From Sisyra terminalis (taxonomy: Eukaryota > Arthropoda > Insecta > Neuroptera > Sisyridae): 64,000 nt of DNA. Made by a program: the position numbers and the translations under genes. The notes beneath the pieces are model-generated. The model did not search any database, had not been told where the DNA came from, and saw only the letters and a program-made list of their open reading frames with translations. Location of the stretch: positions 53,397,701-53,461,700 of the forward strand of contig OY292275.1 of assembly GCA_958496175.1 (NCBI GenBank), given 5' to 3'. Shown here piece after piece: positions 12,607-22,745 of this stretch (position 1 is the stretch's first letter; every line of letters begins with the position of its first letter).

Positions 12607-13140
12607 AGAAAAATTCTTATGTTTTAATTCATTCTTTTGGAATGTATTTTTACTTTCGTGTTTCATATGAGCTTAGTAGAGTAAAAAAAATGAAGAGTGC
12701 ACAGCTGCGATGAAGTGCTCTACATAGAATCTTTATTATAATATTTAGTGTTTCCGTATAGATATAAAAACTAAGTTGTAGATCCACGAGACACGATCGA
12801 TGGACGTATACATATACATACGCGGTTTTATACCGTTTGTGCATTTGGTTTTTGTGAATGCAGCCCTGTTAATGTTGATCCAAAGTCGATACTAGTTTAT
12901 ATTATTGAACGGGTTGAACGACCCCGGTTATTCCTCTCAAGATTTAGCTCTGCTAAGCCACTGCTGCTGCCATTACTGTTCTTGTTGTCGACTTGGCAAG
13001 ATCTGTTCAGCCCATCTTCGTCTCATTTCCTGACTTCTTACCAATTCTATGCCATCCTCCTCCTTGTTATCATTATGATAATCTTCTTGCGACTCATATA
13101 TACCACCGGCTCTCATCCCGGCATATTATAATATACACTT
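12607..13140. promoter_or_regulatory. GC-richer island, possible leader exon or promoter
   Basis: From about 12850 to 13135 the base composition is visibly more balanced than its surroundings (GGGTTGAACGACCCCGG, CCACTGCTGCTGCC, CCACCGGCTCTCATCCCGG). In texture it resembles the leader before the 50344 exon. On the minus strand it holds a short open frame (12973-13116). The island may be an untranslated first exon or promoter of an unseen transcript. The strand cannot be settled by eye. Confidence 0.35.
12973..13116 (-). CDS. Possible 47-codon small ORF or first exon, unrecognised
   Basis: On the minus strand ATG (13116-13114) opens 47 codons ending at TAA (12975-12973). The text is strongly hydrophilic: an acidic half (SQEDYHNDNKEEDGIEL) followed by a basic segment (EMRRRWAEQILPSRQQEQ). 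Codon use is richer in G and C than in chance frames of this window. A consensus donor (TTG/GTAAGA) occurs at 13042/13041, so the frame could instead be a first exon ending after GIEL. An upstream in-frame stop bounds it. I do not recognise a family, and its size leaves it uncertain. Confidence 0.35.
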   Translation of the reverse strand: MRAGGIYESQEDYHNDNKEEDGIELVRSQEMRRRWAEQILPSRQQEQ

Positions 13141-14400
13141 TTCACGTAAGAACACACATGATTGTATAATTTTCGTGCAAATCAACAAACAACAGGTGTT
13201 AATGATGCAATATGACTAGTAAATGGTCTTAAAATATTTGCTCAGGTTTATTTAATTATGTTTTATTTCACATAATAGATTCAGATTTTTACAATCTGTA
13301 CAGTGTATCAAACCATTTGCCTTCCTTTTCATTTGACATAAGTGCTCTCTTGTTTATTTATACTTATTATACTTAATCACTTGATTTAGCTTTTGTTTTA
13401 GTTTCATTTGTTTTGATATACTGTCTAACAATTGAATCAAATTACATGGGAGTTTAAGATATAACTTACATAACATCATGTTGCCAATTTTCGATGAACT
13501 GTAGACACAAAATTTACATGTTATAATGAGTAAATATGAGATTTTCCCAAATATAACAATCAAAAATTATAAAAGATCTTCTCCATTTTCCTTAGAATTA
13601 TAGATATAATAAATTACTTGTTGGTTATAGCTAAAAACATAGTTTTTATACAAAACGATAAAGCTAAAGATGTCTTCAATAATTCAGTACTATATTTCTC
13701 TTCCTTAATTTCTCAGTCGTTCCCTGTTCTTTTTCTGTAATAATTCATCAAAAGGGAAAAAAAATTGTGAAGTTATTTCACACAAAGATATGGTTATAAA
13801 GTTTCATATGGCTTAATTCGTAAGTTAAGTTCTTCAAAATCGTTCAGGCATGCAACTTTACATAATGTAATAATCATAACGTTAGAGAGATCTTTTTTTT
13901 TAACACCAAACCGGTTGGAAATACATAAATCGTATCTGAAATTCTGATAACGTGTGTCTATTATATCGGATTTTATTAATTTACATAAAGTTTAGCTAGG
14001 AAAAAAAATAATTCTGATTTTTAAATTGGTTGAAATTTTTTCACCGTAGCGTGCTATTGTTTTCTGTATGCAGCCTCGATTTATATAGAACGTTTTAATT
14101 GTAAATGCTTAATGGGCATTTCTTTCTATGGTCAATTTAAAATTAAAAATGCTTCCAGCTTATAATGTCCACTGTTTTTTTTTTGTTGTTATTATTGATG
14201 TTTACGTTAAAACACGCAGAGGAAATATTTTTTAATTTAAATTTTTTTCTAGAAAAGTTATAAATAACTCTGGTATATGTGCTCAAAATTAAATATTTAA
14301 TCATTCTCTGTTTTAATTTACGCACAGATTATGTTAAGTCGTTTTAAATGGAAGCTTTTTACTCGTTTAATAAAGTCTGTTGAAATGATAAAAGAAAAAA
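13141..14400. other. AT-rich sequence, no gene recognised
   Basis: Only chance-like short frames occur (for example 13354-13563 and 14143-14325, both minus strand). A pure A run lies near 14393. No repeat partner was noticed except that the sequence just before 14430 leads into a duplicated segment. Confidence 0.4.
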
Positions 14401-14429
14401 AAAAACGTATATTGAGAAAACGTGGCTGT

Positions 14430-14921
14430 TTTGTTATATTTTGTATAAAGAACTTTAGATATTAAAGCCCAATATGTAAAGAGCTTTATAACACTATCGT
14501 TTTAGAGCCTCCGAAAATGTAGTAGAATATGGAACTGGAATCTGGATATCATATATTTCGAAAAAAGCTTTCATAATCTTGAAAATGTGGCATCCTCAAA
14601 CGAGAAAATTTATTTTGGTGTATGAAATTTAATTGCATGAATTTTTATTGGTAATTTACATGGTTCGGATTCTTCATAGAAAACGGATAACTTTGCTATT
14701 GGAGATTTCAAGATGATTGTCAATTGTCGCTTTTAATAAATGATTGGAACATAAACCATTGTACTTTCCGGCTAGCATTTCAAAAATCAAGTTACAATAA
14801 CAAAATGGTGGAATATTTTTCATATGAAAGCTCTATGTGAACATTTGAAAGTAACTAAAGCGTAATTCAGTAAAAAAAAAAACGTTTACAGAGAAAACGT
14901 GCTGTTTTGTTTTATTTTGTA
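14430..14921 (+). repeat. Direct repeat copy A (partner at 16059-16535)
   Basis: This segment shares long near-identical runs with 16059-16535, such as AAAGAGCTTTATAACACTAT, TCGTTTTAGAGCCTCCG and TGGTTCGGATTCTTC. The partner has a ~30-base insertion near 16147. The two copies are separated by the 1.1-kb repeat at 14922-16058. A T-rich word TTTTGTA ends this copy. Confidence 0.85.
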
Positions 14922-16058
14922 CTAGTAGTTGCCCGTTGCATTCGCAACTAAAGGTTTTATCTCAATAAAATGTTTAATATGAGATAATTTAGAGTTAATC
15001 AACAATCGATATTTTAAATTTAATAATCAAAGTGTTGTTAATTTAAAAAAAAAGTCTAAAATTATATTAAGAAATAAAATATAAGCGTTTTTTATATCAT
15101 TTTAATAAAAATATTTTAAATAACGTCATTTCACTAAATTAGTAGGAAAGTTTAATACTTAAGTATGTAGTACTTATACCAAAAAGGCAATTTTAAATTT
15201 TGATTCGTTTTTCAACAATCAAACTTTTTAAAATCTATTTTTTTATGAATCAATGGTTGTGATCTGGAGTAATTATATATTCGGCTGAAAAGCATTAAGG
15301 TAGCAATTTTTTGCCATATATTTCACTGTCAATTCAAATATAAAATCTTCGAAACTAACTTTTTTTCGGTATTTAGAACAATTTGAAAACCAATTATTGT
15401 TATTGAAAATAAATAAAATATTCGAATTTACTTTCATGCTTTCCACCTATTTTCAACAATTTTGTATGTAAAACGTCCAAATGTGCGAAAACGAATAGTT
15501 TTTTAGTCATGATAATCAAAATAGAGATCAAATTTTTTTTCGTTTTACATTGTATTTTCAAATATAAGTGCACATTTGTGTCGATGAAATTTGGAAAGTG
15601 TTTTCCTTATACGATGCAAATATATAATAAGAAAGGGTTTTTGAAAATTTCTTCCTTAAAAGAGTGAAAAACGGTAGTAAAGTTTGTATGGGATAACGTT
15701 TAATAAACAATCGAAATTTCAAAATTAATAATCAAAGTACGTTATAAGCGAAACGTTTTTACTGCTTAATACAAAACAAAGTTGAATTATTATTAGAAAC
15801 AAAAACTTAGAGTCTGCTTAAAAAATTAAACTCTGATAAGTAGATATATCTGAAAAGGTTAAGTTAAGTTTATAAGCGAGTATTATGTTTTTTGGCTTTC
15901 ACATATTGTAAACCTGAAAATCCGAAATACGTATTCACAAAAAAATACATTAGTGAGTGAGTACCCTTACCAACGTTTTGAATGCGTAAGTGGGGATAAC
16001 AGAGCGCATGTGCATAGCCCATTCTGCACGGACGCACGCCAAGATAGCCAATTTATAT
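14922..16058 (+). mobile_element. Interspersed repeat inserted between duplicated flanks
   Basis: The element starts CTAGTAGTTGCCCGTTGCATTCG and ends near ATAGCCCATTCTGCACGGACG. TTTTGTA flanks both sides (14915-14921 and 16060-16066), a candidate target duplication. The opening resembles the CTAGYWGNCCCG...CTTCG start of a repeat class spread across insect genomes, and the ending GCCCATTCTGCACGGACGCACG resembles the usual other end. No protein is left. The inverted relative lies at 7895-8935. Superfamily is not assigned. Confidence 0.75.
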
Positions 16059-16535
16059 ATTTTGTATAATGAATTTTAGATATCAAAGCCCAATATGTAA
16101 AGAGCTTTATAACACTATCGTTTTAGAGCCTCCGGAAATGTAGTAGAAGGGAATATTAGCTGAAATCAATTGGCAACTAAATATGGAACTTCTGGATATC
16201 ATATATTTTGAAAAAAGCTTTCATAATCCTGAAAACGTGGCATCGTCATACTAGAAAATTTATTTTGGTGTATGAAATTTACTTGTGTGAATTTTTATTG
16301 GTAATTTGCATGGTTCGGATTCTTCTTAGAAAATGGGCAGCTTTGCCATTGATAATTTCAAGATGATGTTCAATTGTCGCTTTTAATAAATGGTCGGAAC
16401 ATAAACCATTGTATGCTTTCCGTCTAGCATTTCATAAATCAAGTTACAATAACAAAATGTTGAAATATTTTTCATACGAAAGCTCTATGTGTACATTTGA
16501 AAGCAACTAAAGCTTATAATTCAGTACAAATCGTA
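16059..16535 (+). repeat. Direct repeat copy B
   Basis: This is the partner of 14430-14921, resuming at TTTTGTATAATGAATTTTAGATATCAAAGCCC. After the shared GAAAGCAACTAAAG segment it runs into the left arm of the foldback at 16505-18004. Confidence 0.85.
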
Positions 16536-18004
16536 CTTGAGCTTAGAAAATAAATAAATCGTTCGCAAGAGGACACGAAAAACCATTTATTCTAGATTCA
16601 GACAATTTACATTAGATTCACGTTAGTGTTGGCGAAAATATATCGCATATGTAATTTACATGTGGCGATATATTTGAATTTGTTCCAATTTGGTAACTTT
16701 AGAAAAAAGCTCGCAACTTTCTGACAACTGAAAAAAAATGAAATTTAATTTCATAAATCCTCAGCGCTGTTTATGAGAAACTTTTAAAAATACAATTTAC
16801 AGAATTAATTCACTTAAACGAGAGACAAACGAGAAAAGTTGTCTATAGGATAAGTATATAGGTACAATTTTGCGTAGGTAATATAATTGATTTAACAAAC
16901 TCATTTTTATCAAATCATAAAAAAAAATATATATTCCACGTCTCAACAGCTGTCTTAAATCATGAATTGTTATGAATAATATGAATGGTTCTAATAAAAT
17001 TTGAAAACTATTTTAAAGTTATTTTAGGGGCATAAAACACTTTTTAGTCGCTTACATAAGAAAAGTTTACAAATTCAATTATTTATGAGCTTTTCAAATG
17101 ATACGTTCGTATTTTTTTTTTCTAACGACAATACGACACAATAATAAAACATCCAATTAAATCGGAAAGATTTATTCGTGAAACTCGAAAAAAAAATAAT
17201 AAAAAACAACCATAAATCGAGCAATAAAAATCATCACAATAATTAAATACACAGGTTTATAATATATTCAAAATATTAAAACATCTGGAAAATGCATGAT
17301 TTATAAAGAAAAAAATCTTATATGCATTAATAAATTTATGCAATCGGACGTAGAAGCAATGCAATCTTCCTGGGTAATTAAGATAGGTAACTGAGACTCT
17401 ATTCAGTTTTCTTCTCTCTTTCGTTTAAATGTTTCCATTTCTAAATATATTTTTTTTTTACATTCGATTTTACTATATTAGTTATAATATATTGTGTAGT
17501 ACATATGTAATGTCTATATAAATACTATCGGTGTATTACCGTTATAAAATAATGACTGAGAACGTACGTAAAGTCGTTAAGTTACTTTCAAATTATTACA
17601 ATATTAAAATAGCCAATCTATTCGTAAGTACTTAGTCATTTATAATAAATAAAAATAACCGAAAGTTATTTAATATAAGTAGTAAAAAACATTCACTTAA
17701 CAGATCACAAGAGTTATTTGACTTTTCTTCGTATTTTCTTAAAGTTATTATTGCAACTAAATTAAAATTTAATATTTAGCTTTTTTTCTGTTAAAATCAT
17801 CCAATACATTTACTATAGAGTATCTATGCAATGCAATGCATTTTTTCGAAAAATTCAATTCACCTAAAGCATTTAATCATTCACTAACGTGAATCTAATG
17901 TAAATCGTCTAAATCCACAATAAATGGTTTTTCGTGTCCCCTTACGAACGATTAATTTATTTTCTAAGCTCAAGTACCATTTATGCAGAATTATAAGCTT
18001 TAGT
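16505..18004. mobile_element. Foldback element with ~125-bp inverted arms
   Basis: The left arm (16505-16632) and right arm (17881-18004) are inverted copies. They share AAAAACCATTTAT, GGACACGAAAAACC, TTTACATTAGATTCACGTTAGTG and ACTAAAGCTTATAATTC with their complements. The 1.25-kb interior is AT-rich without a coding frame. The shape fits a non-autonomous foldback or terminal-inverted-repeat element. No clear target duplication was found, so the exact ends are uncertain. Confidence 0.8.
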
Positions 18005-18127
18005 TCTGTAAACATAAAACTTTTATACGCAAAATATTGCACCATTTTGATGATTTAAGTAATTCTTTAGCGGTATTTTTAAAAAAAATAATCGACTGAA
18101 TTTTTAATAAATTCTTTTTCCGATATA

Positions 18128-18383
18128 TGAACTGTTTATTTTGAAAGTGAGTTAAGTCCATTTCAAGAACAACCCCTATAGTGTTATCATTTTTAACTAT
18201 AGAAACATAAGATACTAAGGAGGAGGGAAAATTGGCGTTTTTGTTAACAACTAAAATGAAATCAGTAATTTGTTAAAACTTAACAGTTAAATAATTAACA
18301 TACTTTGTTCTAGTTACAAGAAGAATCACCATATAGACCGTCCTTGAAATGGACTTACGCCACTTTCAAAATAAACGAGTCAT
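18128..18383. mobile_element. Miniature inverted-repeat element, ~255 bp
   Basis: The left arm GTTTATTTTGAAAGTGAGTTAAGTCCATTTCAAG pairs with the right-arm complement CTTGAAATGGACTTACGCCACTTTCAAAATAAAC. The arms are about 45 bases with few mismatches around a ~160-base AT-rich core. This is a typical MITE. The flanks share only ATAT, so the target duplication is uncertain. Confidence 0.85.
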
Positions 18384-18529
18384 ATATTATCCAATATTTA
18401 TGGATATTATCTGAAATTTCACAAGTCGTTTATACCAATGGTATTAGATATACTGCACCAAATTAACTTTGGTCGACCATAATCGATTTTGCGTAAAGAA
18501 GTGAATTTTGGTGATAACTGGACATCAAA

Positions 18530-19870
18530 TTATATGCACTATCAAAATGCCAAAATATGCATGCAAATATGCACTAAAAATGAGCGAAATATGCACACAA
18601 TATGCACAATCAAAAACCATTTATTATTAGGCTGATTCAAAAAAAATGTTGAATTTTTTTTTCTTAATTATATCGAAAATATTGTTGGGAATGACAAAAA
18701 AAAATCTTGTGAAAGTTTAAGCTCTTAATATTAATATTAATAGGTGCCGCATCGCAAATTTCGATTTTCCATTTAAATAACATGGGAACAATATTCTCTT
18801 GTATTTTGGAATTTTATAGCTCACGTTGGTGACAATATTTCGGAATGACCAAGATATATTCTTGTAGAAAATTGAACGATCTACAAAAAGATTTTTTACA
18901 AATTTTTGATTTATTCATTCCTTCAAAAGTTATTCGAGGTCAAAGTTGAACTAAAGAGAAATTTTAATATTTTTTCAATTTTTGACGCAACCATCAATTT
19001 TATGAGAAAATTTTATAGGCCATTTTTTGTAGTGCACTTTTTTTTCTATAACTTATTTCCATAAAAGTTTTTGATATTTTTTACAGGTCCTAAGTGATTT
19101 GCATTAAACTGAAAATATTCGTAATTTTATTGTTTTAAATTAATAATATTCCCTGAATTATTATATTTTAGCATATTTTTTTTTATTACTTAGAACCTGT
19201 AAAAAATATCAAAACTTTTATAAAGATAAGTTTACGTCACGAACCTATTGCAATAGTTTACTCGAAAGGGCGTTTTTTTGTTTAATATTTTTTTCGAATA
19301 TTTTCATGGACTTGCACAGAGGAATGTGTCTAGTTTCTCAATTGCATCGACTATAATGCTGAAATGTGGTGCATTAAGAGCAATATTTGTTGTTGATTGA
19401 AGAATCCTCAAATATCCGCTGGTATGAATTGATTGCAATGGTGTCTGATCTTTCCAATTTTCCAACTACTTCTTTTATGGCTTCGAAATATTCAGCATAA
19501 AATAATAATGCTTTTTATCAAGTACCCCATGGTGTTCAAATTGATTCTGGGGGTAATGTTACGTTTGGTAGTTATTCTTTATATGCTTGTAGTCGTCATA
19601 GTGCTTTAAAAAGCCCTTTTTTGTAGAAGAAATCAATTTATTGACTATTCCGAACTCGTTTCTGATCTTTTCTGCAACTTGATATAATTCGTGGGCTAGC
19701 CAGGTGATGTGAAGCAATATTGGGTGCAATACTTTCAGAGCTTGACGCAAGGGGGACGTGTCGACGGTATAATACAACCCGCCAAACTTGAATAACTAAC
19801 AAAATAAGCTTTTACCATGAAAAAGTACCAAAATATGCGATAACGCTATAAAAATAGAATTATATGCAGT
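18530..19870 (-). mobile_element. Decayed hAT element with TATGCAC-rich ends
   Basis: Clusters of ATATGCAC/ATATGCAT words (18530-18610) and ATATGCGAT/TATATGCAG (19836-19870) bracket a transposase relic on the minus strand. Between about 18610 and 19270 a separate AT-rich foldback-like insertion carries TCTTAATATTAATATTAAT, related to the arms of the palindrome at 23047-24213. Inside it CTGTAAAAAATATCAAAA and its complement form a further inverted pair near 19075 and 19198. Confidence 0.65.
19330..19795 (-). pseudogene. CGGBP1-like hAT transposase fragment, broken
   Basis: The minus-strand frame 19777-19559 reads through VLHPILLHITWLAHELYQVA and KIRNEFGIVNKLISSTKKGF. Further fragments follow in other frames or past stops: TLPPES, TPWGT (expected V-T-R-W-G-T-W in the family), ALLFYAEYFEAIKEVVGKLE and, near 19330, IALNAPHFSIIVDAIEKLD. 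This order matches hAT transposases annotated as CGG-triplet-repeat-binding-protein-like in insects. Several stops and at least two frame changes make it inactive. The family is assigned from remembered motif order, not a search. Confidence 0.8.
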
Positions 19871-19875
19871 AAATA

Positions 19876-20060
19876 AGAAGACAATTCAGGCTGTTTAAGA
19901 TCGGTTTTTTATTTAATATTTATTAAATATTTTAAAAAATATTAAATAAAAAAATCGATCTTAAACAACCTGAATTGTCTTCTTATAATAATAATAAAAC
20001 TTTATTTCCTACAATTAATTTACACTGAATTGTCTTCTTATTTAATAAAAGCTGAGATCT
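19876..20060. repeat. Palindrome related to the 27.3-kb foldback
   Basis: AGAAGACAATTCAGGCTGTTTAAGATC on the left pairs with GATCTTAAACAACCTGAATTGTCTTCT on the right around an AT-only centre. The outer sequence recurs at 27480-27520 (AAATCTTAAACAACCTGAATTGTC). GCTGAGATCTGAATTTTATCATC at about 20050 recurs inverted at 27279-27303. It is therefore a truncated relative of the hammerhead-bearing foldback there, lacking the ribozyme part. Confidence 0.8.
19972..20040 (-). mobile_element. 41-bp retroposon stub with 14-bp target duplication
   Basis: GAATTGTCTTCTTA occurs at 19972-19985 and again at 20027-20040. Between them 41 bases read on the minus strand as a short body, then AATAAAGTTTTATTATTATTA, the usual 3' end and (TTA)n tail of insect non-LTR retrotransposons. 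A perfect 14-base duplication plus a 3' tail is what an extreme 5'-truncated insertion leaves. Confidence 0.8.
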
Positions 20061-20071
20061 GAATTTTATCA

Positions 20072-21023
20072 TCTACTAGCTGATCCCCGCCACTTCGTCT
20101 GCGTGACGTAGGTGTAGATTATGTTTTCTTTTCAAATTTGCCATTTGTAGTGGCATATGAAAATTATTATTTTTCTTATTTCTTTTACGAAAAACATAAT
20201 CATACTTAAAAACACTATTTTGTCAACTTTAAAAAGACACATTTAATAAACTGTTGCAAAGAATAAAATTGTTCTATGTAATAATCAATTAATTTTCAAA
20301 AAAAATTTATAAATATCTAAAAAGAGTATGTCTATTGCGTATACCTATAGTAGGTATACCTATCGTGAACCAAATAATCCGTAAATCAATTAGCATCTAT
20401 ACATAAATAAAAAATATCGCCAAGTTCAATAAAGTTGGTCTTAATTATAAGTAAAATGGGATGACCATGCGACATTTTTCAAATAAGTTACATTTTTAAA
20501 CTTGTGATATCTTTCGAATGGAATGTTCAAATTGAATAACTCAAAAAGTTATATAATGGTATTGAAGCAAACTTAAATATGAAGTCCTTTATTTTGATAA
20601 GGATTAATCCCAAAGTATAAATAAAAGAGCTTTTATAACGGCGGCATTTATATATATTTTTTAAAATGAAAAAACACTTATTGTGACATAACTATAATAG
20701 TTAGACAAATGCTGTCGCTCTATTTTTTGTAGATAATGATATGTTCTGCAAAATCGTACTATATTATTTTGTTCTACAACTAATAGTTTTTGCAGCGCAC
20801 GCGATAAAAGAATATTTTTTGGTAATTTTTTCAGACCTTGAGTTACATGATTGGAGTTTTAGTATGGATCTCTAACCTTTTTGAAAATTTAATATAGCCT
20901 ATGTTTACCGGAAATAGTGCAGCTTCCCAACAGTGTAAGAATTTTTCAAATCGGTCAAGTAGTTTCGAAGCCAATTCAAAGCAAACAAACAATCAAATCT
21001 TTCCTCTTTATAATAATAGATTA
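20072..21023 (+). mobile_element. Insect interspersed repeat of the CTAGCTGANCCC class
   Basis: The element opens ACTAGCTGATCCCCGCCACTTCGTCTGCG. It ends with CAAATCGGTCAAGTAGTTTCGAAG, then AAACAAACAATC and CTTTCCTCTTTATAATAATAG. These start and end blocks belong to a repeat type widespread in insect genomes. The interior holds no intact frame. The frames at 20901-21128 (plus) and 20905-21111 (minus) lie in its tail and are not genes. The superfamily is not settled here. Confidence 0.8.
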
Positions 21024-22610
21024 TATGCAGTTGCATATGCAAACATGCAAATGCATATAATCCGATGTCCATTGATAAAATATACAAAAATAAAGTTAGT
21101 GAAAAACCCAAAATATAATGCTATATAATGACTACATTTCTACCACATTAGAAAAAATCAAAAAAGTTATTAGGGTTGAGACCAAATTTTTAGTCGCTAT
21201 GGCAATCCCAAACGATTTTTCTTGGTAAGATTGTGGTAACGGTAGTAAATTTCCATTGTAGTTGTACAATTTACCAAATAAGAAAGTTAATCACTTAATT
21301 TTTCTATAAAAAGGATTTAGTTCTCTAAAATTAATTCATGAAAACCTAAAACGTTCAAGAAGCCTTTCTCAAGGTTAAACACATTATAAAGTTGATATTT
21401 TATAAAGTGGTTAAATGAGGATAATTTTGTTGAAAAGTGATGAGAATTGCTCTGAGTTATCTCCTGTAATACTCGTATACAAAGTATATAAAGACGGAAT
21501 TCATAAAGTACTCCAGCAAAAAAATTATTTCGAGACTAATTTTAAAGTAAGTAATTTAAATTCTAACAAATTTAAAAGTACTTTATACAATTTTAAAGTG
21601 CCGTCAAAAGCGCTTCAAATCGCTTGTAATAACACTTGATATTACAATGCATTTTTTTAATTAAAATTTATGTACTGTACTTAAATTAAATTTAAAAATA
21701 AAAAATAAATAGCCTCATACAAAACGATTTTCTTATTGAATTGTTAGACGGAATTAATTGTGAATAGAAAAACATTAGAGGAAACAAGATTAATGATTGA
21801 AAAGTATCTCAAATTTAGCAGCACTGAAGAACATTTATTTTGATTGCATGCTTTTGAATTGAAACGATTTTAATTTCAATCCCGCGACATGATACATGAT
21901 AACCATATTTCCAATTCATTTGAATAAATCTTGGCTGAGACCAAGTGAAGCGTGTTGGGGAATCCAGATGAACTGTTATATTAATTTCTATTGGATATAT
22001 ATCGTACGATCAAATTAATGTAATCGATCAGAAATAATATTGATTGATTTTATATGGGTAGAAATTCATAAATCGAAATCAATAAGTAATGGAGTAACAT
22101 AAGGAGATTACTCTTTTCGCTTTGTGTAACAAATCAATGTATGAGGAAATGTTCTCGGGTTATCATTTATCAAACATTTTTTTTCCTCTGTAAAAGGAAA
22201 TCACTTTTACCAAGAAAAGTACTTGAAAGATTGTTGATTTTTAAGTAGAAAATTTTATGGCTAAGTTTTACAATTACATTTCCTAAATTTCTTAATTTAT
22301 GATCTCCATCTTTTCTTCGTTATTATATAAGGGTCCAACGTTTTTCCATTGAAATCTATCGATTCGAGCCATTCTTTTTCAGTTTGCCGATAAATTATTC
22401 CTATTACTTTTAGTACTTACATCTTTGGTTGTGATAACAAAAGTGGAACATTAGCCATTTTAATTTTAATGGAAAAAATCCAGAATTAGCCAACTAATCA
22501 ATTCGTGGTCCATCGAGTGGTTGGCTTAATTCCAATCATGAAAAGGAGGAAGTTTTTGCCATAAATAAGGAGAAGATCTTTAAATCGAACTTGATTATTT
22601 ATACAAAATG
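21024..22610. other. AT-rich sequence, no gene recognised
   Basis: The 74-codon frame at 21415-21639 has no recognisable feature. A short palindromic run of GCATATGCA-like words sits at 21030-21060. Confidence 0.4.
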
Positions 22611-22619
22611 CATATTACA

Positions 22620-22745
22620 TATTATATGAATTAACCAATTATCAATACAGCATGGGCAACAAATACTTATTGAAAACATTTACCATATAGAAATAGATTG
22701 TTGCCAGAAAATAATATGTATTGATATATATAAACAATAGACTGG
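22620..22745 (+). repeat. Fragment of dispersed family X (ACCATATAGAARTAGATTGTTGCC)
   Basis: TTACCATATAGAAATAGATTGTTGCC and the following ATAAACAAT recur at about 52727-52790 and 62475-62535, and in reverse at about 38925-39010. It abuts a partial copy of the foldback arm that begins AGACTGGGACAAAAAAATC. Confidence 0.75.
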
